Shown: piece by piece, positions 45,651 through 54,350 of the stretch
How the letters are laid out: every line of letters starts with the position of its first letter
Numbering within the stretch: position 1 is the stretch's first letter
DNA from: Heteroruminococcus sp964370005
GTDB taxonomy: Bacteria; Bacillota; Clostridia; Oscillospirales; Ruminococcaceae
Assembly: GCA_964370005.1 (NCBI GenBank)
Contig: CAYJGR010000003.1
Span: 1-64,000 of the forward strand
DNA: 64,000 nt
Direction: 5' to 3'
The notes under the pieces: generated by a model
Databases searched by the model: none
Told to the model about the DNA's origin: nothing
What the model saw: only the letters and a program-made list of their open reading frames with translations
Program-made: the position numbers and the translations under genes

Positions 45651-46394
45651 ATGCCTAAGATATACTTAAGCCCATCCACACAACAGGCCAATATGTATGT
45701 GACAGGTGGTAGTGAAGAGTACCATATGAACAAGCTTGCCGATGCCATGGAACCCTATTTATATGCAAACGGCATTTCTTTCATGCGCAATACCCCCGAC
45801 ATGACGGCGGGGTCGGTCATAAGTCAAGCCAACAGGCACGATTATGATTTACATGTTGCGCTACACTCCAATGCCGCCGGTGATGGAAACGCAGGAGGCA
45901 GAAACGGCACCGATATCTACTACTTCCCGGGTAGCAAGAAGGGTAAGCGTGCGGCCGACATCATGGTGGAACAGTTTCGTAAAATCTACCCCTACACCGA
46001 CAAGGTGCGCGCACTACCCACCACGAAACTCGGCGAAGTGGACAGAGTAAAAGCGCCCTCGGTATTCATCGAAACAGCTTTCCACGACAACCCCGAAGAT
46101 GCCAAGTGGATTGTACAAAACAACGAGAAAATCGCCCGAGCCATAGTCATGGGACTTTCGCAGTATTTTAATTTGCCTTTTGTTGAACCTGTGATGCCCT
46201 ACACCGCCAAGGTACACACCATGAACATGCGTTCGCATCTAAACATACGAGAAAAACCCGCCCTCGATGCAAAAGTTGAGGGACGCATCCCAAATGGTGG
46301 CATGGTCACGGTCTATGGCCTACTTCCCTCCTGGGCCGCAGTCGAATATGAGGACACCCTCGGATTTGTAAGCAGACGTTTTTTGCAGTCATAA
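45651..46394 (+). CDS. N-acetylmuramoyl-L-alanine amidase with SH3 domain
   Basis: This 247-residue enzyme has an Amidase_3 domain (about 1-180). Metal-site residues appear in YLSPSTQQ, EEYHMN and VALHSNA, and the catalytic Glu is in SVFIETAFHDN. The C-terminal bacterial SH3 domain (about 190-247) starts NMRSHLNIREKPALDAKV and should bind cell wall. There is no signal peptide, as in several sporulation or spore-lysis amidases. An AAGGAGG leader precedes the ATG. It lies 92 bases after the large amidase. Confidence 0.9.
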   Translation: MPKIYLSPSTQQANMYVTGGSEEYHMNKLADAMEPYLYANGISFMRNTPDMTAGSVISQANRHDYDLHVALHSNAAGDGNAGGRNGTDIYYFPGSKKGKRAADIMVEQFRKIYPYTDKVRALPTTKLGEVDRVKAPSVFIETAFHDNPEDAKWIVQNNEKIARAIVMGLSQYFNLPFVEPVMPYTAKVHTMNMRSHLNIREKPALDAKVEGRIPNGGMVTVYGLLPSWAAVEYEDTLGFVSRRFLQS

Positions 46395-46440
46395 TGATTG
46401 CCGGATGAGAGAAAGGGATTTTAAGGGCAATTAGATGGCG

Positions 46441-46578
46441 GGGTGGGGTTTTCCACCTCGCTTTTCCGCTTATGTGGCGGTGTGTTCGCGCACGTACATC
46501 AGCCCGAGACTGGGGGGCGGTCACGGGCATCAGTACGCCCACGCCCATCCCACCACCTAACCAAAAAATCGTAGCAGG
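46441..46578 (-). repeat. Dispersed hairpin element, copy B
   Basis: This copy is in reverse orientation relative to A and C, between the second amidase and the ECF sigma gene. On the minus strand it reads GCTACGATTTTTTGGTTAGG, then GCGTAC-TGAT-GCCCG, GAC/GTC around a C-rich loop, CGGGC-TGAT-GTACGTGC, then CCGCCACATAAGCGGAAAAG. It is the closest relative of copy A. Confidence 0.85.
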
Positions 46579-46753
46579 ATGAGCAGAGCCCCTCCCCTAC
46601 ATATTTTTTCTCTCATCTATCCCCTAAATGCATTTCATCCCCTTTTGTAGACTATTTTTTATGTTTTTTTGCATGTGGGCTATTCACAGTGGATAAATTG
46701 CGTTATAATATATATCGTAGTATTGTATGTACAGGGATATATCGTATAAATAT

Positions 46754-46782
46754 TTGACAAAAATTTTTTTCGGTGCAATAAA
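46754..46782 (+). promoter_or_regulatory. Putative promoter of the ECF sigma operon
   Basis: TTGACA and AATAAA are 17 bases apart, about 50 bases before the sigma gene. The -10 box is weak. The remaining 440 bases of this space hold copy B and AT-rich sequence. Confidence 0.4.
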
Positions 46783-46834
46783 TTCACAAAAAAGCGGCAC
46801 ATGATATATGAAGCCGCCCGAAAGGTGGTGTGAC

Positions 46835-47347
46835 ATGAACGTAGACATCGGCGCAGTACGACGCGCAAAAGAGGGCAATGCCGAGAGCTTTGAGCTTGTA
46901 TACGCTCAGGTTGCCCACGATTTATACCGCATGGCTTTGTATATGCTTGGTAACACACACGATGCAGAGGACGCTGTGAGCGAAACATTTCTCGAGGCCT
47001 ACAAGGGCATAAAAAACCTCAGGGATGAAAATAGTTTCCGCCCTTGGATTATGAAAATATTGTCGGTGCGTTGCAAACAAAAGATAAAGGGATATATAAA
47101 AGAAAAGAATACCGCCCACGTTGATGAATTGGTGGGTCTTGCCGGCAAGGATGTGGACATGGCCGTGACGGCCGAGGTGACAGCGGCGCTGGGGCAGCTT
47201 TCTACCGACGAGCGCATGATTGTTATTTTATCGGTGGTGCAGGGATACACAAGTAAGGAGATCTCCCAGGTGCTATCCTGCCCACAAGGTACTGTCAGCT
47301 CAAAATTACACCGTAGCTTGCGCAAACTGCGAGGTATGTTGTCATAA
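46835..47347 (+). CDS. ECF-type RNA polymerase sigma factor
   Basis: This 170-residue sigma-70 family factor has only regions 2 and 4, typical of the ECF group. Region 2 contains LYRMALYMLGNTHDAEDAVSETFL (about 25-50), and region 4 has DERMIVILSVVQGYTSKEISQVLSCPQGTVSSKLHRSL (about 125-165). GGTGG lies six bases before the ATG at 46835, which is preferred to an upstream in-frame start. The next gene encodes a membrane-spanning protein that may act as its anti-sigma factor. Confidence 0.93.
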   Translation: MNVDIGAVRRAKEGNAESFELVYAQVAHDLYRMALYMLGNTHDAEDAVSETFLEAYKGIKNLRDENSFRPWIMKILSVRCKQKIKGYIKEKNTAHVDELVGLAGKDVDMAVTAEVTAALGQLSTDERMIVILSVVQGYTSKEISQVLSCPQGTVSSKLHRSLRKLRGMLS

Positions 47348-47384
47348 CGTAAAACCATCGCACAGCGAAAGGAGGGGAGTGCCA

Positions 47385-49487
47385 ATGAAACAGAACGACG
47401 AGCACAATTTATCAAGGCAGGATTATGAGCATGTACAAAAGCGTTTGACCGAGTTTGATGCGTCGATATCCATGCCGGCCTCCCTGCGCCCCGAAAACTT
47501 GAGGGCGAAAATACCCCCACAGGAAGTGCGCCGTTTTGAGGAGATAGGCCGTCCCAACTTTGCGGTTTGGAAACACTACGGCAGTCTTGTAGCTACTATG
47601 ATTGTGCTACTTGTCATGGTGGTGATGTTTGTAAATCGCGATGTGTGGTTGGGTGGACAGCTTGAATCTGCCACAGGGGAAATGGCACAGGATACCGCCC
47701 CCACCGAGATGCAAGAGGAGGGTGTGACCTCCGAGTCAGCCCCTGCCGAGACCTCCTCCCGCAGCAGACTTTACGCCGACGACTACGAGGAAGTTGCCAT
47801 AGCGTTGGGGCAATTGCAGGCCTCCACAGATACAGGCCAAACCTCCCTGAACTCTACAACTTCCACCACCCTTACCGCCGGTGATGCGGTACTCAGTCAG
47901 ATGGCGGTTGTATCGACCGATAGCGGTTATGGCGGACTACAAAGCGGCAATGCAAGAGCCGACATTGTCACCACCGACGGCACCCATCTTTTCTACTACA
48001 CCGCTCAAAGCCATTTGCAGGACAGTGGCGTAGTGCATATTGTGACCGCCGATGGGCTACAACCCATATCGACCATAGATGTCGGCACTTCTTCCCAGAC
48101 ACTACTACATGTCAGCGGGAATCAGTTGGTGGTCATTTCGGCCGATGCTCAGGTTGACACCGAGCAGATGTATGATCAAAACGTCACCGCCACACTTGAG
48201 GGTGAAACCACCCTACCCACAGGCCAAACCTACAGCGTCACAGCAGTTTCTATCTACGACATATCAGATATAACGGCACCGTCCCTCGTGCGCAGTTTTT
48301 GGCAAGATGGGGATTATATTGACTGTCGAGTGAGTGATGGGGAACTTTATTTGCTAACCCAAAAGCATCTGTATTACCAAGATGCGGTGAGATTTGACCC
48401 GCAATTACACCACATCGCACCTGTGATGCATGACAGCGTTATGGGGCAGTCATATGCCATGAGTGCCGAATTTATCGCTATCGCACCGGACTGTATACGA
48501 CAAACCTACACAGTGCTCACAAGAATTGATACCGATAATTTGCAAACACCTGCCAACTCCCATGCTGTATTGGGTGGCGGTGAAGTTTTTGTAGCCGATG
48601 ATGCCATATATCTATATTATGATGTAAATCCCACCGCAAACACAAGCAGGATAGGGATTGTGAAAATGACCCTCGGAACTGAGTTGCAGGTGGCAGCACA
48701 AACCGAGGTGGATGGCGATCTGTCAAGACCATTTGCCATATCCCAACAGGGTGATGTCATCGCTCTTGCCACCGTAGCGGTCGAATACAACACAGGGCGA
48801 GTGCGCAACAATGTGTATATGCTTGACGGCACCCTGCGGATGCTCGGTTCTGTAGAGGGCATGGTGTCGGGCGAGAGCGTGCAGTCCTACAGCTTTATGG
48901 ATGATCGTGTATATGTTCAAACCCATGAGGATTTTGAGTCGGTCTATGCTATGGATCTATCCGATCCCTACGATCCCGCCATTTTGGGCTGGGTGACCCT
49001 CGAAAACTTTTCGGGGCAAGCCAAAGATATCGGCAACAACTTGATGTTGGGGCTGGGTGGGGTGGAACGTGAGATGTCACTGTGGATGTACAATATGGCG
49101 CCACTGCCCCCCGAGGAGCTTTATCGTCAAGATCTGCCCGGCAATGAGGGCTATTCGGCGGCGCTCGAAAACTCCGATGCCCTCTTGTGGAACCCCGGGC
49201 TCGGTGTTGTGGGGCTGCCCTTAATATCCCGCCAGACAGCTATAGGACAGGATGATTTATTGTACTGGGGATATGCCGTTTATGGCTTTGAAACCGGTGT
49301 GGGATTTAGCTGGAGGGGGATTGTAAGCCATTCGGATGAGCTTGATGAGAGTTATATCCTCACCAATCTGCACAGCATAGAACGTGGGATTACCTTGGGC
49401 GATACCCTTTTTACATTCTCGGGTAGCACCATCCAGGCCACAGACCTTAATACCATGACTACAGTAGGACGTTTGTCACTGGTATAA
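47385..49487 (+). CDS. Membrane-anchored beta-propeller protein, possible anti-sigma partner
   Basis: This 700-residue protein has a short cytoplasmic N-terminus (about 1-60, with DYEHVQKRLTEFDASISMPASLRPENLRAKI), one TM (about 65-87) and a Ser/Thr-rich stalk. An extracellular domain (about 150-700) with repeated beta-propeller blades follows (VVHIVTADG, VSIYDISDITAPSLVRSFWQDG, MYVQTHEDFESVYAMDLSDP and similar). It matches the Beta_propel family. AGGAGGG lies nine bases before the ATG. Its position after an ECF factor and its topology suggest that the cytoplasmic part holds the sigma factor until the propeller senses a signal; this is inference. Confidence 0.85.
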   Translation: MKQNDEHNLSRQDYEHVQKRLTEFDASISMPASLRPENLRAKIPPQEVRRFEEIGRPNFAVWKHYGSLVATMIVLLVMVVMFVNRDVWLGGQLESATGEMAQDTAPTEMQEEGVTSESAPAETSSRSRLYADDYEEVAIALGQLQASTDTGQTSLNSTTSTTLTAGDAVLSQMAVVSTDSGYGGLQSGNARADIVTTDGTHLFYYTAQSHLQDSGVVHIVTADGLQPISTIDVGTSSQTLLHVSGNQLVVISADAQVDTEQMYDQNVTATLEGETTLPTGQTYSVTAVSIYDISDITAPSLVRSFWQDGDYIDCRVSDGELYLLTQKHLYYQDAVRFDPQLHHIAPVMHDSVMGQSYAMSAEFIAIAPDCIRQTYTVLTRIDTDNLQTPANSHAVLGGGEVFVADDAIYLYYDVNPTANTSRIGIVKMTLGTELQVAAQTEVDGDLSRPFAISQQGDVIALATVAVEYNTGRVRNNVYMLDGTLRMLGSVEGMVSGESVQSYSFMDDRVYVQTHEDFESVYAMDLSDPYDPAILGWVTLENFSGQAKDIGNNLMLGLGGVEREMSLWMYNMAPLPPEELYRQDLPGNEGYSAALENSDALLWNPGLGVVGLPLISRQTAIGQDDLLYWGYAVYGFETGVGFSWRGIVSHSDELDESYILTNLHSIERGITLGDTLFTFSGSTIQATDLNTMTTVGRLSLV

Positions 49488-49567
49488 AATTTATATCTAT
49501 TCTCTAAATGAGGGCATCCATCGGGTTGCCCTCTACACTTTTATTACATAACAAGGAGTGTACCACC

Positions 49568-50194
49568 ATGCCACTCAAACCCTATAGCACAATACATGCG
49601 ATGGCTGAAGATGAATTTGTTGAGCGACGTTCAAGATTTATAGGCAGTGTCGCACCCGTCACCACCGAGCAAGAGGCCGTGGAGTTTCACCGCAGTATAC
49701 GGGATAAATATAAAGGCGCCAATCACCATGTATTTGCATTTTTACTGCGGGAAGGGCGCAGTCGTTTTTCGGACGACGGCGAGCCGAGCGGTACCGCCGG
49801 AAAACCGATGCTTGATGTCATAGCAGGCTCGGGGCTTTGCGACATCGCCGTGGTGGTGACTCGCTACTTCGGGGGGGTACTGTTGGGCACAGGGGGGCTA
49901 ACCCACGCTTATTCTAAAGGGGCTTCGGTAGCCATTGCGGCCGCCACCCCACGCCACCTACACCCCGCCACCCCAATGAAGTTGTGCTGTGACTACTCAT
50001 TCTACGGCAAACTGTGCCACATTATGCCACAGTACGATATAGTGGTGGAGCAGTCGGACTTCGCCGCCGATATCACCCTTGATTTGTGGTGCAAAACCGA
50101 GCTTGTGACAAAGTTTTGCGGTGAAATCACCGAACATTCGGGTGGCAAATTGTTTCCCGAGTGTGGGCAGGAGGAGCATTTGGTTTTTAAATGA
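49568..50194 (+). CDS. YigZ/IMPACT family protein
   Basis: This 208-residue protein has the N-terminal IMPACT domain (about 20-130) with the conserved GANHHVFAFLL, FSDDGEPSGTAGKPML and VVVTRYFGGVLLGTGGL, then a short DUF1949-type C-terminus. The family is implicated in translation control and small-molecule handling; no activity is assigned. AAGGAG precedes the ATG at 49568 and the family start follows. Confidence 0.93.
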   Translation: MPLKPYSTIHAMAEDEFVERRSRFIGSVAPVTTEQEAVEFHRSIRDKYKGANHHVFAFLLREGRSRFSDDGEPSGTAGKPMLDVIAGSGLCDIAVVVTRYFGGVLLGTGGLTHAYSKGASVAIAAATPRHLHPATPMKLCCDYSFYGKLCHIMPQYDIVVEQSDFAADITLDLWCKTELVTKFCGEITEHSGGKLFPECGQEEHLVFK

Positions 50195-50262
50195 GGGAGA
50201 CCACCGAAATATCCAAACGCATGATAGCAGAATCTTCGGGCAAGTAACTTAATATATTGCGC

Positions 50263-50295
50263 ACAACGGCCTCGGGGATACCCCGAGGCCGTTGT
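50263..50295. terminator. Bidirectional terminator between yigZ and the HAD gene
   Basis: ACAACGGCCTCGGGG pairs perfectly with CCCCGAGGCCGTTGT, with an ATA loop. It separates two converging genes. T content after the stem is moderate on the plus strand. Confidence 0.85.
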
Positions 50296-50309
50296 GTATA
50301 CATCTTTAT

Positions 50310-50963
50310 TTACTTTACAATACAATCATACATCTCATCTATGGTAGTGCACAGCACAGTTGCGCCCGCACCTGTCAGCTCTTCTTTGGGGCGAAATCCC
50401 CACAGAACCCCCACAGTATCAACGCCGGCATTCAGCCCGGTGTAGATATCAACATCCGAGTCGCCTATGTAAATTACCTCGGCCTTATCGCTCACGCCGG
50501 CATCCTCCATGATGCGATACACCACAGCGGGGTCGGGCTTTTTGGGGATGTCATCCCTCTGGCCGTAGGCAATGTCGATGGTTTCTTTGTAAAGGCTGTC
50601 CATGATGTACATACACATGGTGTGGGGTTTATTTGTGGCCACGGCGGTTTTTATGCCCTTACTCTGCAAACGCCTTAGCATATCAAGCACGCCGTCAAAG
50701 GCCTTGCTGTTGTTTTTGCAGATCTCGTCGTATAATTCTGTGAAACGGTCGCCCACTTTTTTTAGTATATCGGGGGTTTGGTGCTCCTTTGCAATACTGC
50801 GCTCGAGAAGCACTGCCTTGCCACCTCCCACAAAAAAGCGGTAGGACTCTATGGGATGAGTGGGCAGTCCCGCCTCATGTAGTGCCTTGTTGCAACTGTC
50901 GGCCAAATCCCCCAGTGAGTCGAGCAATGTTCCGTCAAGATCAAATATTGCCAGTTTTTTCAC
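50310..50963 (-). CDS. HAD family phosphatase, phosphoglycolate phosphatase-like
   Basis: This 217-residue HAD hydrolase has motif I DLDGTLLDS (8-16), motif II VATNKP, the Lys of motif III in KKPDPAVVY, and motif IV YIGDSDVDIYTGLNAG. The cap domain is helical (about 15-80), as in Gph and PGMB relatives. It probably removes phosphate from a small metabolite; phosphoglycolate is the first guess, not proven. It is convergent with yigZ. Confidence 0.9.
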   Translation of the reverse strand: MKKLAIFDLDGTLLDSLGDLADSCNKALHEAGLPTHPIESYRFFVGGGKAVLLERSIAKEHQTPDILKKVGDRFTELYDEICKNNSKAFDGVLDMLRRLQSKGIKTAVATNKPHTMCMYIMDSLYKETIDIAYGQRDDIPKKPDPAVVYRIMEDAGVSDKAEVIYIGDSDVDIYTGLNAGVDTVGVLWGFRPKEELTGAGATVLCTTIDEMYDCIVK

Positions 50964-51000
50964 GTCTACCCCTCTTTTCGGTTGTCGTTAATATCAATCG

Positions 51001-51396
51001 TTATACTTGCGATTTAATTTTTTTAGCTTGTACACGCTCCAAAAAGCGTTCTCTATGAATTATCGCACGGGTGTGAGTTCCCTCACCTATAGGGCCGTAT
51101 TCATCCTCACCCCATACTCTAAACTCCAACGTTTTGCCCTCAGATGACACAAGTTCGGCATAACAAATGACCTGCATACCAATAGGCGTGGCCGCAATGT
51201 GGCTCACGGCAATATATGTGCCCACTGTGGTTTGCCCCTCCTGCAAAAATTTTTCCACACATTTGGCAGCGGCGTGCTCCATTGTGGCCACCATGCTCGG
51301 GGTGGCAAATACGTCAACATCACCACTACCCAAATTTCCGGCGACATTCGACTTATTTACCTCCACGGTTATTGATGCAACAGCTCCAATCTCCAT
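51001..51396 (-). CDS. Hotdog-fold thioesterase, FlK-like
   Basis: This 131-residue protein is a single hotdog domain. The sequence DVDVFATPSMVATMEHAAAKCVEKFL and the later HTRAIIHRERFLERV resemble the fluoroacetyl-CoA thioesterase (FlK) group, a broad group hydrolysing acyl-CoA thioesters. The preferred substrate is unknown. GGAGG precedes the ATG. It is separated from the HAD gene by 37 bases and probably shares its transcript. Confidence 0.87.
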   Translation of the reverse strand: MEIGAVASITVEVNKSNVAGNLGSGDVDVFATPSMVATMEHAAAKCVEKFLQEGQTTVGTYIAVSHIAATPIGMQVICYAELVSSEGKTLEFRVWGEDEYGPIGEGTHTRAIIHRERFLERVQAKKIKSQV

Positions 51397-51497
51397 ACAC
51401 TTTTACCTCCTGTAAACACATAAATCATCAATACTGCGTTTAATTATATAATAATTTTATTTAAATTAAAAGGGTAAAATGTAATTTTTTTTTGCAG

Positions 51498-52022
51498 TTA
51501 TCGTCCGAAAAACCAAATTACCGCAAGTGAGCTAAATACAAAGCCGGCAATATCGGCCCCTATAGCGGCCGGCAGGGTGTGACGGGTTTTGGTGACCGAG
51601 GCGGCACCGTAATATATCGCAATGGTATAAAACGTTGTTTCACTTGACCCCTGCATAACACTGGCCACCCGCCCGATAAAGCTGTCAGGCCCATGTGTTG
51701 CCAAAATGTCCTTAAACAGCACCATGCCACCACTGCCCGAGATTGGGCGCAGTATGGCCAAAGGCATAACCTCCTTGGGTAGCCCCATAATCACAGATAC
51801 AGGGTCAAGTGCGTTGGCCAACAAATCCAGCGCACCCGAGGCCTTAAACATACCCACAGCTGTCATAAGTCCTATGAGGGAGGGCAAGATTTTAACGGCG
51901 GTAAAAAGCCCCTCTTTTGCCCCTTCCAAAAACACATCGAATACTTTGACTCCATTTAAAAGTCCGCTGACCAATATGGCCGCAATGATACCCGGAACTA
52001 TGTAAAAATTAAGGCTTTCCAT
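51498..52022 (-). CDS. spmB: Spore maturation protein B
   Basis: This 174-residue nucleoside-recognition (Gate) membrane protein has about four TM helices, with GAKEGLFTAVKILPSLIGLMTAVG near the start and RHTLPAAIGADIAGF at the end. SpmB works with SpmA in spore core dehydration. The ATG at 52022 has AAAGGAG five bases upstream and overlaps the spmA stop by 14 bases. Confidence 0.93.
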   Translation of the reverse strand: MESLNFYIVPGIIAAILVSGLLNGVKVFDVFLEGAKEGLFTAVKILPSLIGLMTAVGMFKASGALDLLANALDPVSVIMGLPKEVMPLAILRPISGSGGMVLFKDILATHGPDSFIGRVASVMQGSSETTFYTIAIYYGAASVTKTRHTLPAAIGADIAGFVFSSLAVIWFFGR

Positions 52023-52632
52023 GGCCACTCCTTTCACCCGATTTTACACGGGACATAGGGGTGAGGACACTAAGGGTTTTAGCGAGCAGCACCCCCACGA
52101 TAACCGATGCCGAGGACGCCACCCATACAGATGGTAAGATATCAAAAGGCGATGCGGAACCGGCCTGCATTCTCAGTAGGGCGGTAGTGGTGGGTAGGAG
52201 GTCAAGAGCGGCGGTGTTAAGCACCACAAACATAACCATATGATTGCTGGCTGTGCCCTCCACCGGGGATTCTTTGGCCAGTTCCTGCATGGCGACAATA
52301 CCAAGCGGGGTAGCGGCATTACCAAGACCCATCAAGTTGGCTGACATATTCATGGATATGGCCTGCATGGCGGGGCTTTTGGGATCGAGCCCCGGAAAGG
52401 CCAGACGTGTGAGAGGCGAGAGCAGGACGGCGAGTTTTTGGGTAAGACCCGATTGTTCGGCCACTCTCATGAGGCCACTCCACAGGCACATAACACCCAA
52501 CAGACCTATAAGCAACTCAACTGCCATCCCCCCTTCTGACATAGCGGCTGTCGAGATATCCTCCATTCGCCCCGTAAGTATAGCTACTATGACAGAAAAT
52601 AATATCATTGTGCAAAAAATCGCACTCATCAT
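52009..52632 (-). CDS. spmA: Spore maturation protein A
   Basis: This 207-residue membrane protein is the first partner of the spmA-spmB pair. The N-terminal TM (about 1-20) precedes the Gate domain with GGMAVELLIGLLGVMCLWSGLMRVAEQSGL and SANLMGLGNAATPLG. GGAGGAAAAA precedes the ATG. Its C-terminus overlaps spmB, so they are coupled. Confidence 0.93.
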   Translation of the reverse strand: MMSAIFCTMILFSVIVAILTGRMEDISTAAMSEGGMAVELLIGLLGVMCLWSGLMRVAEQSGLTQKLAVLLSPLTRLAFPGLDPKSPAMQAISMNMSANLMGLGNAATPLGIVAMQELAKESPVEGTASNHMVMFVVLNTAALDLLPTTTALLRMQAGSASPFDILPSVWVASSASVIVGVLLAKTLSVLTPMSRVKSGERSGHGKP

Positions 52633-52779
52633 ACTGTTTTTCCTCCAATTACTGTAAATTCAATAAAATGTTTTACAAATACACACACCCAAAGCATGAA
52701 AAAAACATAGATATATGCCTATTTTTATTGCAAAGCTAATAAAAATCATATGGAAAAAAAGTGTAATTTTATCAATATC

Positions 52780-52808
52780 TTGACAATTTTGCAAGTGAGT
52801 GGTATAGT
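52780..52808 (+). promoter_or_regulatory. Promoter of the abrB-like gene
   Basis: A perfect TTGACA and TATAGT are separated by 17 bases, the best promoter in the window. It lies in a 340-base space with no gene. The leader from here to the start codon is about 160 bases and holds the direct repeats. Confidence 0.8.
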
Positions 52809-52822
52809 ATTGCTGTAGATTT

Positions 52823-52872
52823 ATGTCGTATTTTTTGATTTATATAGATTTTATGAGAAAATGTCGTATTTT
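52823..52872 (+). promoter_or_regulatory. Direct repeat ATGTCGTATTTT, candidate repressor sites
   Basis: Two identical 12-base copies (52823-52834 and 52861-52872) lie just downstream of the predicted start site, 38 bases apart. The core TGTCGTA differs by one base from the Spo0A box TGTCGAA. In Bacillus Spo0A represses abrB by binding downstream of the promoter. Confidence 0.5.
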
Positions 52873-52972
52873 AGTATATTTTGTGTTCACACAGCAAAAA
52901 ACTCGGGGAAATATATACAAATTGTGTGAATTTTACATTATGTAGAAAAATTGAAGGATTGGGGGATCTGTA

Positions 52973-53215
52973 ATGAAAGGAACGGGTATTGTACGACGGG
53001 TCGACGAATTGGGGCGAATTGTTCTGCCGATTGAACTTCGCAGAACGCTCAACATCAATGAGCGTGACAGTGTTGAGATTTTTGTTGAGGGTGTGCAGGT
53101 AATTTTGCAAAAATATGAGCCTGCATGTGTATTCTGCGGGGGCAATGATGATATTGCTGATTTTAAGGGTAGAAATGTTTGCCAGAAATGCCGCAGACAA
53201 CTTTCGGCTGTCTAA
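52973..53215 (+). CDS. AbrB-like transition-state regulator with Cys4 finger
   Basis: This 80-residue DNA-binding protein has the swapped-hairpin AbrB domain (KGTGIVRRVDELGRIVLPIELRR, about 1-45), then a Cys4 group, CVFCGG...CQKC (about 52-75), not present in Bacillus AbrB but seen in Clostridia members. It should repress post-exponential and sporulation genes until Spo0A removes it. Confidence 0.9.
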   Translation: MKGTGIVRRVDELGRIVLPIELRRTLNINERDSVEIFVEGVQVILQKYEPACVFCGGNDDIADFKGRNVCQKCRRQLSAV

Positions 53216-53302
53216 TTTTGCGTTTTAAATAGGCAAATTCAGTATGTTTTTTCAAGCGGTCGGGGGATATTCCCCCGCCGTTTTTGCTATATTAAGTCTA
53301 TC

Positions 53303-53369
53303 GCATAAAATATCACCGTTCTTTTTTTGGTCTGTTTTGTGCTTTTTGCAGAAAGGAATGCTCATATTT
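53303..53369 (+). promoter_or_regulatory. Structured leader of the CPBP protease gene
   Basis: GCATAAAA (53303-53310) can pair with TTTTGTGC (53335-53342), together with ACC/GGT. Alternatively AAATATCACCGTTC (53308-53321) can pair with GAATGCTCATATTT (53356-53369) with two mismatches, covering the region just before the ATG. Both use 53308-53310, so they exclude each other. The GGTCTGTTTTGTGC and CAGAAAGGAATG segments are shared with the valS leader. Confidence 0.5.
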
Positions 53370-54326
53370 ATGAACCAACAGTTTAACGTCGATTCCGGGT
53401 ACTCGCAGGCACTCGTGGTGCAACGCAAGTTTTGTCGCAAATCTTTAGGACGGATAGCCCTCGCACTCGTGATAGCACTTTTTATGTCGCAACTTGTCAG
53501 TATCATGCTAAGTTATTGGATCAGCACAGTCGCCCCCTTAGCCTTAGAGGATTCCTGGGTCACCCTTGGTGTGGCTACCCTGCCGCTGTATCTGTGCGGA
53601 CTTCCTTTGGCCTGGATGGTGGTGCGCACCATGCCCACATCCACCCAGCAGCCCGAATACCGTATATCAGTGCTCGAATTTTTAGGTTTTTCGACCGTGG
53701 CCTATTCCATGCTTTATATCGCAAATATTATAGGTCTGCTTTTTTTAACCTTGACCGAGGTTTTCTCGGGTCAACCTCTTGTCAATCCAATGGATGTGTT
53801 TTTAGACCTAAATCCCTTAGCTGTATTTGTGGTCAGCGGTCTCTTAGCGCCCATCATAGAGGAATTTTTCTTCCGTGGTATCCTGCTCAAAAGACTTCTC
53901 CCGGGCGGTGAGATGTTCGCCATCATCTCCACCTCGGTATTTTTCGGGCTTTTCCACGCCAACCCCTTCCAGATACTCTTCAGTTTTGCGGTGGGTATAA
54001 GTCTTGCCTATATCACAATACGCACAGGAAGGCTTGTTTACGCCACTTTGCTCCATATTATTATCAATTCTTTTAACGGCGTGCTCCTGCCTATGCTACT
54101 CGAGTATTCGCAGGTGCTCACCGCCATCGTTGGTCTGCTCATTCTTTTGGTGGTCGTCGTCGGCATAGTACTCGCAATTTTATTCTATAAACGTATTTAT
54201 ATCCTCCCTCCATCTCCACCCCTCTCAACCCCCCGCCGCCTTTTACAAGGATTTGCCACCCCCGGGGTATGGCTGTTCCTCATTTTAAGTGTGGGATTGT
54301 CGGTATTTGTTGTTATTGCGATTTAA
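53370..54326 (+). CDS. CPBP family intramembrane metalloprotease
   Basis: This 318-residue protein has about eight TM helices. The Abi/CPBP catalytic motifs are present: EEFFFRGILLKRLL (Glu-Glu...Arg), then FFGLFHANPFQ with metal His. Such proteases process prenylated or bacteriocin-related peptides or membrane proteins; the substrate is unknown. The ATG at 53370 is preceded by AAAGGA at a long spacing (12 bases), and an in-frame ATG four codons earlier overlaps that site. It is followed by a strong terminator. Confidence 0.88.
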   Translation: MNQQFNVDSGYSQALVVQRKFCRKSLGRIALALVIALFMSQLVSIMLSYWISTVAPLALEDSWVTLGVATLPLYLCGLPLAWMVVRTMPTSTQQPEYRISVLEFLGFSTVAYSMLYIANIIGLLFLTLTEVFSGQPLVNPMDVFLDLNPLAVFVVSGLLAPIIEEFFFRGILLKRLLPGGEMFAIISTSVFFGLFHANPFQILFSFAVGISLAYITIRTGRLVYATLLHIIINSFNGVLLPMLLEYSQVLTAIVGLLILLVVVVGIVLAILFYKRIYILPPSPPLSTPRRLLQGFATPGVWLFLILSVGLSVFVVIAI

Positions 54327-54350
54327 TCTTTAAAGGATAGAAAAGAGAAA

